A stretch of DNA of 33,606 nucleotides from Anaerolineae bacterium (GTDB taxonomy: Bacteria; Chloroflexota; Anaerolineae; Promineifilales; Promineifilaceae): contig JANQGC010000349.1 in NCBI GenBank assembly GCA_028277515.1, positions 1 through 33,606 on the forward strand, in the 5' to 3' direction. The position numbers and the translations under genes were made by a program. The notes beneath the pieces are model-generated. The model had not been told where the DNA came from, did not search any database, and worked only from the letters and a program-made list of their open reading frames with translations. Numbering within the stretch: position 1 is the stretch's first letter; each line of letters starts with the position of its first letter. This document shows, piece by piece, positions 8,379 to 15,979 of this stretch.

Positions 8379-9464
8379 TTATGGTTGTTGTTTACCATCA
8401 GTGTTACCTTCTGCCAAGTTTTTGGCACTAATACCTATGCTCCTGTGGATAGCCAATAAATCTCCAAGCAGAGCGTAACCTGTCTCCACCCGGCCGGCAC
8501 CTGGACCAACCAGCGTGACGTTACCCAGGAGATCCGTGGTAAAGGTCATGGCGTTTGTTGCGCCACTTACATTTGCCAAGGGATGAGATAATGACAGTCG
8601 CTGTGGTTTTACGGAACAGCGAATGCCATTCTTACCCTTTTGAACAGTCCCGATCAGTTTCCAACGTTCACCCACATTTTTTGCTGCTTCGATGTCTTTG
8701 GATGTTAAACCGCTGATTCCGATCCGTTCTACATCAGCCATTGTCAATGGTACATCCATCAACAAATTTGCGATAATCACAACTTTTCCGGCAGCATCGA
8801 ATCCTTCGACATCGCCTCGCGGGTCCGCCTCCGCATACCCTTTCGCCTGCGCATCCGCCAATGCATCAGCATAGGAAGCGCCACGCTCCATCTGAGAGAG
8901 AATATAATTGGTTGTCCCATTGAGAATTCCCTGAATCTGTGTAATTCCGGAACCGGCCAACAGATCACTACCCAATCTCAAGGCCGGTGTACCGCTCATC
9001 ACTGTGCCTTCGACGCCGATTTGCAGGCCATTGTTCCGTGCGATTTGAGCCAGTTGGGGGTAATGAAGCGCGATTGGACCTTTATTGGTCGTGGCTACAT
9101 GTTTCCCTGCCAGCAATGCCTGGCGAATATAAGTTGTCGCCGGTTCCCCCGTATCAAGATCAGTAAAGCTCATCTCTAAGACGACATCTGCATTAGAATC
9201 AGCTATCGTCCGCTCAGCATCCCACCCTTTGTATTTAGCATTAACCTGTTTAAGTCCCTCACTTTTATTGGCCGCATTGAGCAAAGCAGCATTATTGAGT
9301 CCATCCGGCTCATATAAACTACCTTTCTTCAAATCACTCACGGCGACGATTTGGAAGCGGGCGTCATATTTTTGGGCCAGCTTGTCTCCATCTTCTTGTA
9401 AGATTTGGGCGAAACCTTGCCCAACATTTCCAAAACCGATCAACGCTAAACGATAGGTTTTCAT
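8379..9464 (-). CDS. hom: Homoserine dehydrogenase
   Basis: 361 aa. It reduces aspartate semialdehyde to homoserine with NAD(P)H in the threonine/methionine branch. The N-terminal Rossmann motif is ALIGFGNVGQGF (residues 7-18). The central motifs HVATTNKGPIALH and GVEGTVMSGTPALRLG are present, and the catalytic region has GYAEADPRGDVEGFDAAGK with the conserved Asp and Lys. There is no aspartokinase or C-terminal ACT domain, so it is the short monofunctional form and probably lacks threonine feedback through ACT. AGGAG lies 5 nt before the ATG on the minus strand. A broken epimerase lies upstream and an unknown ORF downstream. Confidence 0.93.
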   Translation of the reverse strand: MKTYRLALIGFGNVGQGFAQILQEDGDKLAQKYDARFQIVAVSDLKKGSLYEPDGLNNAALLNAANKSEGLKQVNAKYKGWDAERTIADSNADVVLEMSFTDLDTGEPATTYIRQALLAGKHVATTNKGPIALHYPQLAQIARNNGLQIGVEGTVMSGTPALRLGSDLLAGSGITQIQGILNGTTNYILSQMERGASYADALADAQAKGYAEADPRGDVEGFDAAGKVVIIANLLMDVPLTMADVERIGISGLTSKDIEAAKNVGERWKLIGTVQKGKNGIRCSVKPQRLSLSHPLANVSGATNAMTFTTDLLGNVTLVGPGAGRVETGYALLGDLLAIHRSIGISAKNLAEGNTDGKQQP

Positions 9465-9562
9465 GGTTACTCCTGTTTGTCCTAGCCGTTTTGTGAGGCA
9501 ACGGCCGTTGATGCCTGTTGTAAATTATTAACAAGGTCATCTGAGTTATTCATTATAACATC

Positions 9563-9796
9563 CTAGGGTACACCATTGTCGTCTACTTTCCGAAATCGGG
9601 TGATGGTTTCGGCTACAGCCTGCTCCAGTGGCGTTTCATATGCGATTTTTTTCTGCTCATCGGCCGTTAGCAGTTTGTCGAGACGCTGACGATCCTCGCC
9701 AATATCGAAGCAAACCCCCTTTTCACCGCGCTTAACGAGGTGATAAAGTGTCCACGCACCAATACATCCAAGGCCACCTGTGACCAGATAACTCAC
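9563..9796 (-). pseudogene. NAD-dependent epimerase/dehydratase, internally deleted remnant
   Basis: The 77-aa frame begins MSYLVTGGLGCIGAWTLYHLV, the start of an extended SDR epimerase with its TGGxGxxG motif, and runs to about residue 47. It then jumps directly to ETPLEQAVAETITRFRKV, which resembles the extreme C-terminus of the same kind of protein (TPLEEGVxETIxFFR). About 240 middle residues, including the YxxxK catalytic site, are missing, yet the frame is kept. The start is probably GTG at 9796, with GGAG upstream. A genuine short protein is possible, but catalytic activity is not. Confidence 0.6.
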
Positions 9797-9923
9797 CGCA
9801 TTGTCTCCAACAAACAGTCTCTTACTAAAGGTGATTCAATTTAACAAATAAAACAAGATGTAACTTCAAATAACATGCATGACGTTACCCAAAGCACCAT
9901 CTAATGTCAAGATTGGGCGGATT

Positions 9924-10218
9924 TGGGGGTGCGATTACTTTTTGTGTATGCTTTGAATAGGTATGAAATGCCGATTTTACAATCCTTCGATCATTGGGGG
10001 CAAGGGCGGGGCCGCGCGGATTCGCCATCATGGGGGTCCCTCCAACTTCGCACCGCGCGGCCCCGCCCTATTTCGGCCGTTTTCATGATTGGGTTAGGCC
10101 GGCGGATTTCGCCGGTAGATGCTTCCTTTGCATCCTATCCCGCCGGCCCAACCCATACCGAACGGCCGTCGGGTGGACTTAAACCCTACGGATTTACACA
10201 ATTTATAACCGCACCCCA
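9924..10218. repeat. Nested imperfect palindromic element of about 295 bp, non-coding
   Basis: This segment sits in a gene-free stretch (9797-10449). The outer arms at 9924-9948 and 10195-10218 are an imperfect inverted repeat (TGGGGGTGCGATTA against TAACCGCACCCCA, and TGTGTA against TACACA). Inside are two strong hairpins in a row. The first is a perfect 16-bp pair at 10004-10019 and 10053-10068. The second is a 15-bp pair with one mismatch at 10091-10105 and 10140-10154. The stems are far richer in GC than the surroundings. The outer terminal repeats resemble a MITE or other dispersed palindromic element. No transposase, att site or known RNA family is recognised. Short ORFs across it are unlikely to be real. 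Confidence 0.6.
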
Positions 10219-10383
10219 GATTTGGCAATGTGGAGGGATAGATTTGGTGTATTGACACATCTGAAAGCTTGAGTCTGGCAAGAAGCTGGTAGATTGAACC
10301 CTGGATTTGCCCATTGCTAAACCGGAAAGCAATCCAGATAATAGGTAATGATTTTATACGTGGGAAGAACTAGCTTGCTATCG

Positions 10384-10400
10384 ACCGCGTTTGCGGTTTT
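10384..10400 (+). terminator. Weak terminator-like hairpin before gluconokinase
   Basis: ACCGC (10384-10388) and GCGGT (10393-10397) form a 5-bp stem with a 4-nt loop, followed by TTTT. It lies just upstream of the preferred TTG start of gluconokinase. It could end transcription from the palindromic element. The short stem makes this uncertain. Confidence 0.25.
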
Positions 10401-10449
10401 TAGTCAGTCGATGTGGTTACTTCTTTTAATCCAGGTAGGAAATATTCCC

Positions 10450-10944
10450 TTGTCCTGTCATTTTTATGTTGTTATAGGTGTCTCCGGTTCCGGTAAAACG
10501 ACTGTCGGGAATCGTTTGGCTGAACACCTGGGTTGTCACTTCTACGATGCAGATGATTTCCATCCACCGGAGAATATCGCTAAGATGAGCATGGGCGTCC
10601 CTCTTGCGGACGAAGATCGCGCGCCGTGGCTGGCCAGCCTGGCAGCGTTGATCCGGCTTCACATTGACAACGGCCAAACAGCCGTCCTGGCCTGTTCAGC
10701 CCTTAAGAAAAAATATCGGGAGCAGCTAATGGTCGCGGACTGCGTTCAGTTCATCTTTCTTGAAGGCAGTTTTGAACGTATCTGGGAGCGCATCTCAGCG
10801 CGAAAAGAGCATTATATGAAGGCAGAAATGCTGCGCAGCCAGTTTGCTGCCCTGGAACCACCGCAGAGCGATGAAGCAATGATTGTCGATATTTCACCAG
10901 ACGTACAGACAATCATGAAAAATATTCTGGCCGCCATTTCATAG
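10450..10944 (+). CDS. gntK: Gluconokinase (GntK family)
   Basis: 164 aa from TTG at 10450. It phosphorylates D-gluconate to 6-phosphogluconate with ATP. It has the Walker A motif GVSGSGKTT at residues 10-18, the family block YDADDFHPPENIAKM near 33-47, ALACSALKKKYRE-like ACSALKKKYREQL near 84-96 and FIFLEGSFERIWERI near 103-117. An upstream ATG at 10348 would add 34 residues of non-homologous sequence; AGGTAGGA at 10433-10440 lies 9 nt before the TTG, and the family starts just before the P-loop. It stands alone and its link to the downstream transport cluster is unclear. Confidence 0.88.
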   Translation: MSCHFYVVIGVSGSGKTTVGNRLAEHLGCHFYDADDFHPPENIAKMSMGVPLADEDRAPWLASLAALIRLHIDNGQTAVLACSALKKKYREQLMVADCVQFIFLEGSFERIWERISARKEHYMKAEMLRSQFAALEPPQSDEAMIVDISPDVQTIMKNILAAIS

Positions 10945-10990
10945 AGCACACTTCTCTTTAACTTTTGCTATTTAACGAGATTTTTCTACT

Positions 10991-11002
10991 CCCAAATTTG
11001 GG
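10991..11002. promoter_or_regulatory. Perfect 12-bp palindrome upstream of the ABC operon promoter
   Basis: CCCAAATTTGGG is a perfect palindrome. It ends 16 nt before the -35 box at 11019. The position suits an activator or upstream repressor site. No regulator is assigned; the RpiR gene at 15980 is one candidate. Confidence 0.35.
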
Positions 11003-11018
11003 ACATTACAAAAAAATA

Positions 11019-11047
11019 TTGACTTTGGAGGTAGTTTAATATATACT
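11019..11047 (+). promoter_or_regulatory. Sigma70-type promoter of the nucleoside/sugar ABC operon
   Basis: TTGACT at 11019-11024 and TATACT at 11042-11047 are separated by 17 nt, a near-consensus promoter. Transcription should start near 11054, giving a leader of about 250 nt before the binding-protein gene. It is the only strong promoter candidate seen for the long rightward run starting at 11304. Confidence 0.65.
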
Positions 11048-11053
11048 TTTTCG

Positions 11054-11303
11054 AGGTCTACTACATAATTTGTAAATATCAAGTAGTATTACTTTCCGCA
11101 AATGGCGTGGTGCATGATTGGGAGAGACCATGCTCCAAGTAACGTCTAAACACTTAATGTGGCGGCGGTTTTCTAAACAATCTTAATCGATCGGAATGGT
11201 TTTTTAACAATTTTATTGAGCGCTCAAGATTTATTGTTTCCTCTCGTTGCGGAACTTACCCGTGTAATTATCGAGGGCAAACGTGTGAATAAGGAGTAAG
11301 GAA
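11054..11303 (+). other. Long untranslated leader of the ABC operon
   Basis: About 250 nt lie between the predicted transcription start and the GTG start of the binding protein, with no ORF of note. A hairpin pairs TGGTGCATG (11108-11116) with CATGCTCCA (11129-11137), with one mismatch. A perfect 12-bp palindrome TTGAGCGCTCAA lies at 11216-11227, of the central-CG type bound by many LacI-family proteins. The remainder shows no known riboswitch that I recognise. Confidence 0.4.
11059..11088. promoter_or_regulatory. TACTAC-N18-GTAGTA inverted repeat at the transcription start
   Basis: TACTAC (11059-11064) and GTAGTA (11083-11088) form a perfect 6-bp inverted repeat just downstream of the -10 box. 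A repressor bound here would block initiation or early elongation. Half-sites with ACTAC/GTAGT spacing would suit a dimeric regulator such as RpiR, but that link is inference. Confidence 0.35.
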
Positions 11304-12704
11304 GTGAAAAAGAGAAACCTTTTGATTTTGTTCATTATGTCCCTGTTTGTATTTGCGCTGGTTTCCTGCGGAGGTGGAGCAGCCGAAGAACCGGTTGCTG
11401 AAGAACCGCCTCCCGCTGAAGAAGAAGCTGCCGATGAGCCTGCCGAAGAACCCGCGGCAGAAGAGGCTGATGAACCCGCCGAGGAAGAAGCCACTGGAGA
11501 AGTAACCGAGATCGAATTCTACTTCCCCGAAGGATTCGGCCGGCCGGAAGCCTTCGCCGCTGTTATTGAAGCTTTTGAAGAGAAGAACCCCAACATCAAA
11601 GTCAATGTCCGTATGAACACATTTGCGGACTTCAAACCTTCATTACCGGTCATGTGGTCCTCTGACAATGTGTCTGATGTGGTACTCACCGATAGCCCGG
11701 ATATCCAGGAATACGCTTTTAATGAGGCACTGTTACCCCTGGATGATCTCTTCCCCGAAAGCGAATGGGATGAATATGCGTCTGGTGTCATGCAAGAAGT
11801 CACCTATGAGGGCAGCGTGTATGGGGCACCTTTTGGCGACTCAGCCATTGCCTTCTACTGTAACTCGGCCATGTTCGACGCCGCAGGCATCGAAAAACCG
11901 ACAACACTCGAAGATGCATGGACCTGGGATGAGTGGCTGACCAATGTGCAAGAAATCGTTGCCGTGGCTGAAGAAGAGCAAGGCCGCAAGGTGTGGGGCC
12001 TGGTTGGATTGAATAATCCGCCGACTTTGGATTATTGGACGATGTGGATCCCGCGTTCCGCCGGCGAGAAAGACTCCAACACCTTCAAAGGAATCTCTGA
12101 TGACGGTACAACCCTCACCGGGTATTTGGACACGCCGGAATCTATAGAAGCACTTAAATTCTATCAAGCGCTCTTCCAGGAACATGAACTGATGCCCACC
12201 GACGACGTTCCTGATGCCTTTGGCACCGAGCAATCAGTTTGCTACATGGCTTTCACCAGCCTCGGCCGAATTATTGGCAACGACTATCCTGATCTGGAAT
12301 GGTTTGTGATGCCTTTGCCTTATTTCGTTACCCCTATCACCCATACCGGCTCCTTTGCTCCCTCGATTTCGGCCAAATCAGAGCATCCTGAGGAGGCCAA
12401 GAAATTCATCGAATTCCTGACCAAGGAAGAAGGTCTGTTGATTTACAACCAGGCCAATCCCGGGTTGCCGGCCAAGTTTTCCGCCCGTGCTGAGGTCCCA
12501 GAACTAGAAGGATACGCTCAATTGTTTGTCGACCTCAACCGTGAATGGGGTGTTTCCCGCCCCACCAGTCCCGGCCACGCGTTGTACGCTTCCATAGTCG
12601 GTGATACGATGATGGTGGACATAGCCTTAGGGGCCGATGTAGAGGAGGCTGTCCAATCGGCCATATTGGAAGCGGAAGCCCAGTTAGCCCAGTTCAAGCA
12701 ATAA
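11304..12704 (+). CDS. ABC transporter substrate-binding lipoprotein (carbohydrate/nucleoside type)
   Basis: 466 aa, GTG start with AAGGAG 7 nt upstream. The signal peptide has KKR followed by a hydrophobic stretch and a lipobox ALVSC, with the lipidated Cys at residue 22. Residues about 27-68 are an extreme Glu/Ala/Pro linker (EEPVAEEPPPAEEEAADEP and similar) that tethers the domain to the membrane. The rest is a family 1 extracellular solute-binding domain: EIEFYFPEGFGRPEAFAAVIEAFE, NPNIKVNVR, PFGDSAIAFYCNSAMFDAAGI, and the helix EEAKKFIEFLTKEEG near residue 362. The ligand cannot be read from the sequence; the neighbouring genes suggest a nucleoside-like or sulfated sugar compound. It is first in the importer operon; no ATPase gene is present in the window. 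Confidence 0.9.
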   Translation: MKKRNLLILFIMSLFVFALVSCGGGAAEEPVAEEPPPAEEEAADEPAEEPAAEEADEPAEEEATGEVTEIEFYFPEGFGRPEAFAAVIEAFEEKNPNIKVNVRMNTFADFKPSLPVMWSSDNVSDVVLTDSPDIQEYAFNEALLPLDDLFPESEWDEYASGVMQEVTYEGSVYGAPFGDSAIAFYCNSAMFDAAGIEKPTTLEDAWTWDEWLTNVQEIVAVAEEEQGRKVWGLVGLNNPPTLDYWTMWIPRSAGEKDSNTFKGISDDGTTLTGYLDTPESIEALKFYQALFQEHELMPTDDVPDAFGTEQSVCYMAFTSLGRIIGNDYPDLEWFVMPLPYFVTPITHTGSFAPSISAKSEHPEEAKKFIEFLTKEEGLLIYNQANPGLPAKFSARAEVPELEGYAQLFVDLNREWGVSRPTSPGHALYASIVGDTMMVDIALGADVEEAVQSAILEAEAQLAQFKQ

Positions 12705-12721
12705 TTGCTTTTGATATATGT

Positions 12722-12756
12722 GAAGAGGATATGGTTTATGAAAACATATCCTCTTC
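12722..12756 (+). promoter_or_regulatory. Intercistronic hairpin between binding protein and permease genes
   Basis: GAAGAGGATATG (12722-12733) and CATATCCTCTTC (12745-12756) form a perfect 12-bp stem with an 11-nt loop. No U-tract follows, so it is more likely an mRNA-stabilising or attenuating hairpin that raises binding protein over permease, as known for the malE-malF junction, than a full terminator. Eighty-four nt separate it from the permease ATG. Confidence 0.6.
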
Positions 12757-12840
12757 CACTCCCCTATCCGTTTAACCAGGTGGATAAAGGTCTAAACCTA
12801 TCTCTGCTGGTGATTCTAACCGAATAGCGAGAAGAGCCTT

Positions 12841-13821
12841 ATGACCACACAAACTCTTGGAAGGAAAGAGCAGGAACGGCGCAAGTTTGGGCAATTTTTT
12901 AGAACAAGGCGAGGCAGCGTTTATCTGGCCGCTTTTATGCTTGGCATACCGGCAATGCTGGGCATCATAATTTTCTATTACTGGCCTATTCTTGAGGCCG
13001 TTCGCTACAGTTTCTATAACGTCAACCTGATCGCCGATAGATTGACTCCGATTGGCTCGGAAAACTACACACGTATGGTGGGTGACACATTGGTGCTGAA
13101 ATCTTTTCAGACCACATTCCTTTTTTTCATCTTGAAGGTTCCCCTCTTGATGGCTTGTGGTTTGGGGCTGGCGCTAATGGTGCGCAGAGCCTGGACCGGA
13201 GTAGGTCCGATACGCACCATCATCCTCCTGCCAACGGTCACTTCTATGGTCGTCGTCACCACGGTTTGGGGTTTCATGTACCATCCAACCAGCGGCCTGT
13301 TCAACAGTATCCTGGTTTCGGCCGGTTTGCCGGCCCAGGATTTTTTAACCAGCCCGACCCAGGCTTTGCCCTCCATTGTGGTTCTCACCATCTGGAAAGA
13401 TGTCGGCCTGACGATGTTGTTCTATCTTGCGGGTTTGATGGGTATTGATGAAACCCTTTATGAAGCGGCGCGTATCGACGGTGCCAACGGCCGGCAGCAG
13501 TTCCGCCACATCACCTTTCCCTCGCTACGCGGCACCCACATCTTTGTTCTGTTCACCAGCACCGTAGCCGCATTTAAGGTGTTCATCCCCGTCTTCTTAA
13601 CCACTGGGGGCGGGCCACAAAATTCTACCAGGGTGATACTCTTATCTATTTATGAGTATGCCTTCCAATTCAACCAGATGGGATATGCGGCAGCTATATC
13701 GGTGATTTTAGCGCTTCTCCTTGTGCTCATCAGCGTGCTGCAATTTTACCTGACGCGCGAACGGCAACCGAAGACAGAAAAGAAAGCCTTGAGCACGAAG
13801 AAGGTGAAGATCATAGGGTGA
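12841..13821 (+). CDS. ABC transporter permease, MalF/UgpA type
   Basis: 326 aa with six or so transmembrane segments, the first at about residues 27-48 after a basic cytoplasmic N-terminus. The EAA loop that contacts the ATPase reads ETLYEAARIDGANGRQQF then HITFPSL, at about residues 204-229, which is canonical for carbohydrate-uptake transporter 1 family permeases. It forms the inner-membrane channel with the next gene. The stop codon ends 1 nt before the next start. The 136-nt gap before it contains the hairpin at 12722-12756. Confidence 0.9.
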   Translation: MTTQTLGRKEQERRKFGQFFRTRRGSVYLAAFMLGIPAMLGIIIFYYWPILEAVRYSFYNVNLIADRLTPIGSENYTRMVGDTLVLKSFQTTFLFFILKVPLLMACGLGLALMVRRAWTGVGPIRTIILLPTVTSMVVVTTVWGFMYHPTSGLFNSILVSAGLPAQDFLTSPTQALPSIVVLTIWKDVGLTMLFYLAGLMGIDETLYEAARIDGANGRQQFRHITFPSLRGTHIFVLFTSTVAAFKVFIPVFLTTGGGPQNSTRVILLSIYEYAFQFNQMGYAAAISVILALLLVLISVLQFYLTRERQPKTEKKALSTKKVKIIG

Positions 13822-13822
13822 C

Positions 13823-14668
13823 ATGATGACAGTAAAAAAAGCCTCTTCTCGTTTGTTTAAGCTTATCGGCCTGAGCATCCTGGTCTTGATTTTCACGGTT
13901 CCCTATGCATGGTTGGTTGGTTCCGCCTTTAAGCCCCGGGATGAGATTTTTGCCAATATATTCCCTTTAACCTGGAAAACGTTTGTTCCCGTAGAACCGA
14001 CCTTACAAAATTTCCAAAATCTGTTCGCGGAGTCGGATTTCGGCCGTTCCATGATGTTGAGCCTGGGTATCGCCGTGGTATCAGTCGTCGTGTCCTTGCT
14101 CATATGTAGCATGATGGCCTTTGTCCTGGCTCGGTTAGAGTTTCCTGCACGGGGCGCTGTTTTCGCCTTGATCCTGGCGACCATGTTGATCCCCTTTGAA
14201 GCGCGCATCGTACCCTTATTTTTCGTGATGCAGGATCTGAATTTAGACAATACTGTTCCCGCCGTCATTCTACCCTGGGTAGCGGATGCGTTCATCATTT
14301 TTCTCTTATACACACACTTCAAAGAATTGCCGGATGAGCTTTATGATTCGGCCATTGTCGATGGCTGTTCTCATTTTCGCGTTTACTGGAATATCATGCT
14401 GCCCAATATCAAGCCAGTGTTGATCAGCGCAGCTCTGATAAAATTTATCTGGTCCTGGGACTCATATATCTGGCCTTTAATTGTGTTGCGCGATCCCGAC
14501 TTGCGTGTTGTTCAGGTAGCCATCGGTTTTCTCTTTGGTGACCAGCGTATTTTATGGGGCCAGGTATTTGCTGCCTCATTCCTGTCTACCATACCGATCC
14601 TGATCATCTTCCTACTGTTGCAGCGCTATTACATCTCCGGAATGACCTCATCAGGGATCAAGGGTTAA
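13823..14668 (+). CDS. ABC transporter permease, MalG/UgpE type
   Basis: 281 aa with six predicted membrane segments. The N-terminus has VPYAWLVGSAFKP near residues 26-38, a usual MalG-type signature. The EAA loop reads ELYDSAIVDGCSHFRVYW then NIMLPNIKP, at about residues 172-198. There is 1 nt between the previous stop and this ATG; a second ATG follows directly, so the start may be one codon later. It is the partner of the preceding permease. The cognate ATPase (MsmK/UgpC type) is not in the window and is probably a shared one encoded elsewhere. Confidence 0.9.
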   Translation: MMTVKKASSRLFKLIGLSILVLIFTVPYAWLVGSAFKPRDEIFANIFPLTWKTFVPVEPTLQNFQNLFAESDFGRSMMLSLGIAVVSVVVSLLICSMMAFVLARLEFPARGAVFALILATMLIPFEARIVPLFFVMQDLNLDNTVPAVILPWVADAFIIFLLYTHFKELPDELYDSAIVDGCSHFRVYWNIMLPNIKPVLISAALIKFIWSWDSYIWPLIVLRDPDLRVVQVAIGFLFGDQRILWGQVFAASFLSTIPILIIFLLLQRYYISGMTSSGIKG

Positions 14669-14692
14669 TGGACCATTGTTTGTGGCCAGGAG

Positions 14693-14766
14693 AAAGTGAC
14701 AGCATATTGCCGCTCAAATAGTGACCAAAGTGCCTGTCACATGACTTAACAAATGCCAGTCACTTT
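14693..14766. promoter_or_regulatory. Cluster of GTGAC/GTCAC inverted repeats after the importer genes
   Basis: AAAGTGAC (14693-14700) pairs perfectly with GTCACTTT (14759-14766), and inside it GTGAC (14721-14725) pairs with GTCAC (14736-14740). The outer right arm is followed by TTTTAA. This could be a branched terminator-like structure or a set of operator half-sites ahead of the isomerase gene at 14855. Confidence 0.35.
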
Positions 14767-14854
14767 TTAAACAATACTATCTCAAAAAAATGAGTTGTTG
14801 TGCCTGGTATTTATCTTAAATTACTTTGAAAATAAACCTCTAAGGAAAATAACC

Positions 14855-15916
14855 ATGTCTAGAATGGATAACGGATTAGCATTTATGGTTCAATACGAAA
14901 ACGTCGCCTGGTATGAAGATGGGGTTGTCAAGATCCTGGACCGGCGAATTTACCCGAAAGAGCTGAGCTATGTTGTTTGCAGGGATTACCATGAGGTAGC
15001 CCAGGCGATTGCTGACATGGTTACACAAAGCGGCGGGCCGTGGATGGCTGCTTTGCAAGCGATGGTGATGACCGCCTATCAAGTCCAGGACTGTCCCATA
15101 GAAGAGGCGCGGCTTAAATTGCAGGATGCGGCCTATACCGTTACCCACGCCCGCCCAACAACCTCTGAACGGATGGTATCTTATATTCAAGAAGCGCTTG
15201 ATTTTGCGGTAGCGATGCTTGAAACAGGTCAGGATGTGGGGCCGGAGACTGAAGCTTATGCCTTGAAGATAACCGAAGCGCGCTACCAGGTCTCGCGGAG
15301 CATTGCTGAATACGCAGTTGACATGCTACCCGATGAGGTGACGATCCTTACCCAATGTTTCGCTGAAACATTGATCAGTTATGTGCTCCTGGTCTGCAAA
15401 GAACGGGGCAAGAACGTCTCGCTCATCTGCCCGGAAACCCGGCCGTACTTACAAGGTGCCCGTCTTACCGCCAGCGTAGCCTATGATATGGGCATACCGG
15501 TCAAGGTTATCACCGACAATATGCCCGGCTATATGCTGTCCCAGGGTATTCCCGATGTATTCATTTGTGCGGCAGATGTGATCACTTTGGATGGGCACGT
15601 CATCAACAAGGTTGGCACCTATCAGATTGCTCTCGCAGCATACGATAATAATATACCTTTCTTCGTGGTGGGCACTCCTGCGGCCGATAATCCCACCGTC
15701 GATACCGTGAATATCGAATTACGAGATCCGCAAGAAGTGGTTCATGCTATGGGCGTGCGCACAGCGATGGAAGGCGTTGAGGGATATTATCCCGCCTTTG
15801 ATATAACACCACCTAAACTTGTCAGCGGCGTGGTTACGCAAAAAGGAGTGCTTTCTCCTTTTGATCTGGCCCGTCACTTCGGCCGTGAGCCACAGGCGCT
15901 TCCCCTTTCCTGTTAA
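14855..15916 (+). CDS. MtnA/eIF2B-like sugar-1-phosphate isomerase
   Basis: 353 aa from ATG 14855, with AAGGA about 8 nt upstream; an earlier ATG at 14795 has no such signal. The family converts aldose-1-phosphates (5-methylthioribose-1-P, 5-deoxyribose-1-P, ribose-1,5-bisphosphate) to ketose-1-phosphates. MtnA landmarks are present: TQC with the catalytic Cys at 168, ETRPYLQGARLTA near 194-206, ITDNMPGYML near 219-228, the catalytic Asp in ADVITLDGHVINKVGT at 241, the phosphate-binding Lys at 252 and PAFDITPPKLVSGVVTQKG near the end. The usual RGAPAIG loop is replaced by TQSGGPWMA near 57-65, so this is not a standard MtnA. With the phosphorylases and class II aldolase it would form the middle step of a pentose-1-P route to DHAP. 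Confidence 0.82.
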   Translation: MSRMDNGLAFMVQYENVAWYEDGVVKILDRRIYPKELSYVVCRDYHEVAQAIADMVTQSGGPWMAALQAMVMTAYQVQDCPIEEARLKLQDAAYTVTHARPTTSERMVSYIQEALDFAVAMLETGQDVGPETEAYALKITEARYQVSRSIAEYAVDMLPDEVTILTQCFAETLISYVLLVCKERGKNVSLICPETRPYLQGARLTASVAYDMGIPVKVITDNMPGYMLSQGIPDVFICAADVITLDGHVINKVGTYQIALAAYDNNIPFFVVGTPAADNPTVDTVNIELRDPQEVVHAMGVRTAMEGVEGYYPAFDITPPKLVSGVVTQKGVLSPFDLARHFGREPQALPLSC

Positions 15917-15979
15917 TGACGAGGTAATTTCTTGCAAAACGGTTGTCAGGAAAGTTTGTAAGTTTATAGGACGAGATTT

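Noticed and set aside
9923..10255. 110-aa ORF across the palindromic element
   Set aside because: Its length follows from the GC-rich inverted repeats; no ribosome binding site or recognisable domain, and the DNA structure explains the sequence better.
10252..10257. TTGACA as a promoter for gluconokinase
   Set aside because: No acceptable -10 sequence at 16-18 nt downstream.
10348..10449. N-terminal extension of gluconokinase from ATG 10348
   Set aside because: The extension has no family similarity, overlaps a terminator-like hairpin, and a good ribosome binding site favours TTG 10450.
11231..11494. Leftward Ser/Ala/Gly-rich 87-aa ORF
   Set aside because: It is the antisense of the Glu/Ala codon-rich linker of the binding lipoprotein.
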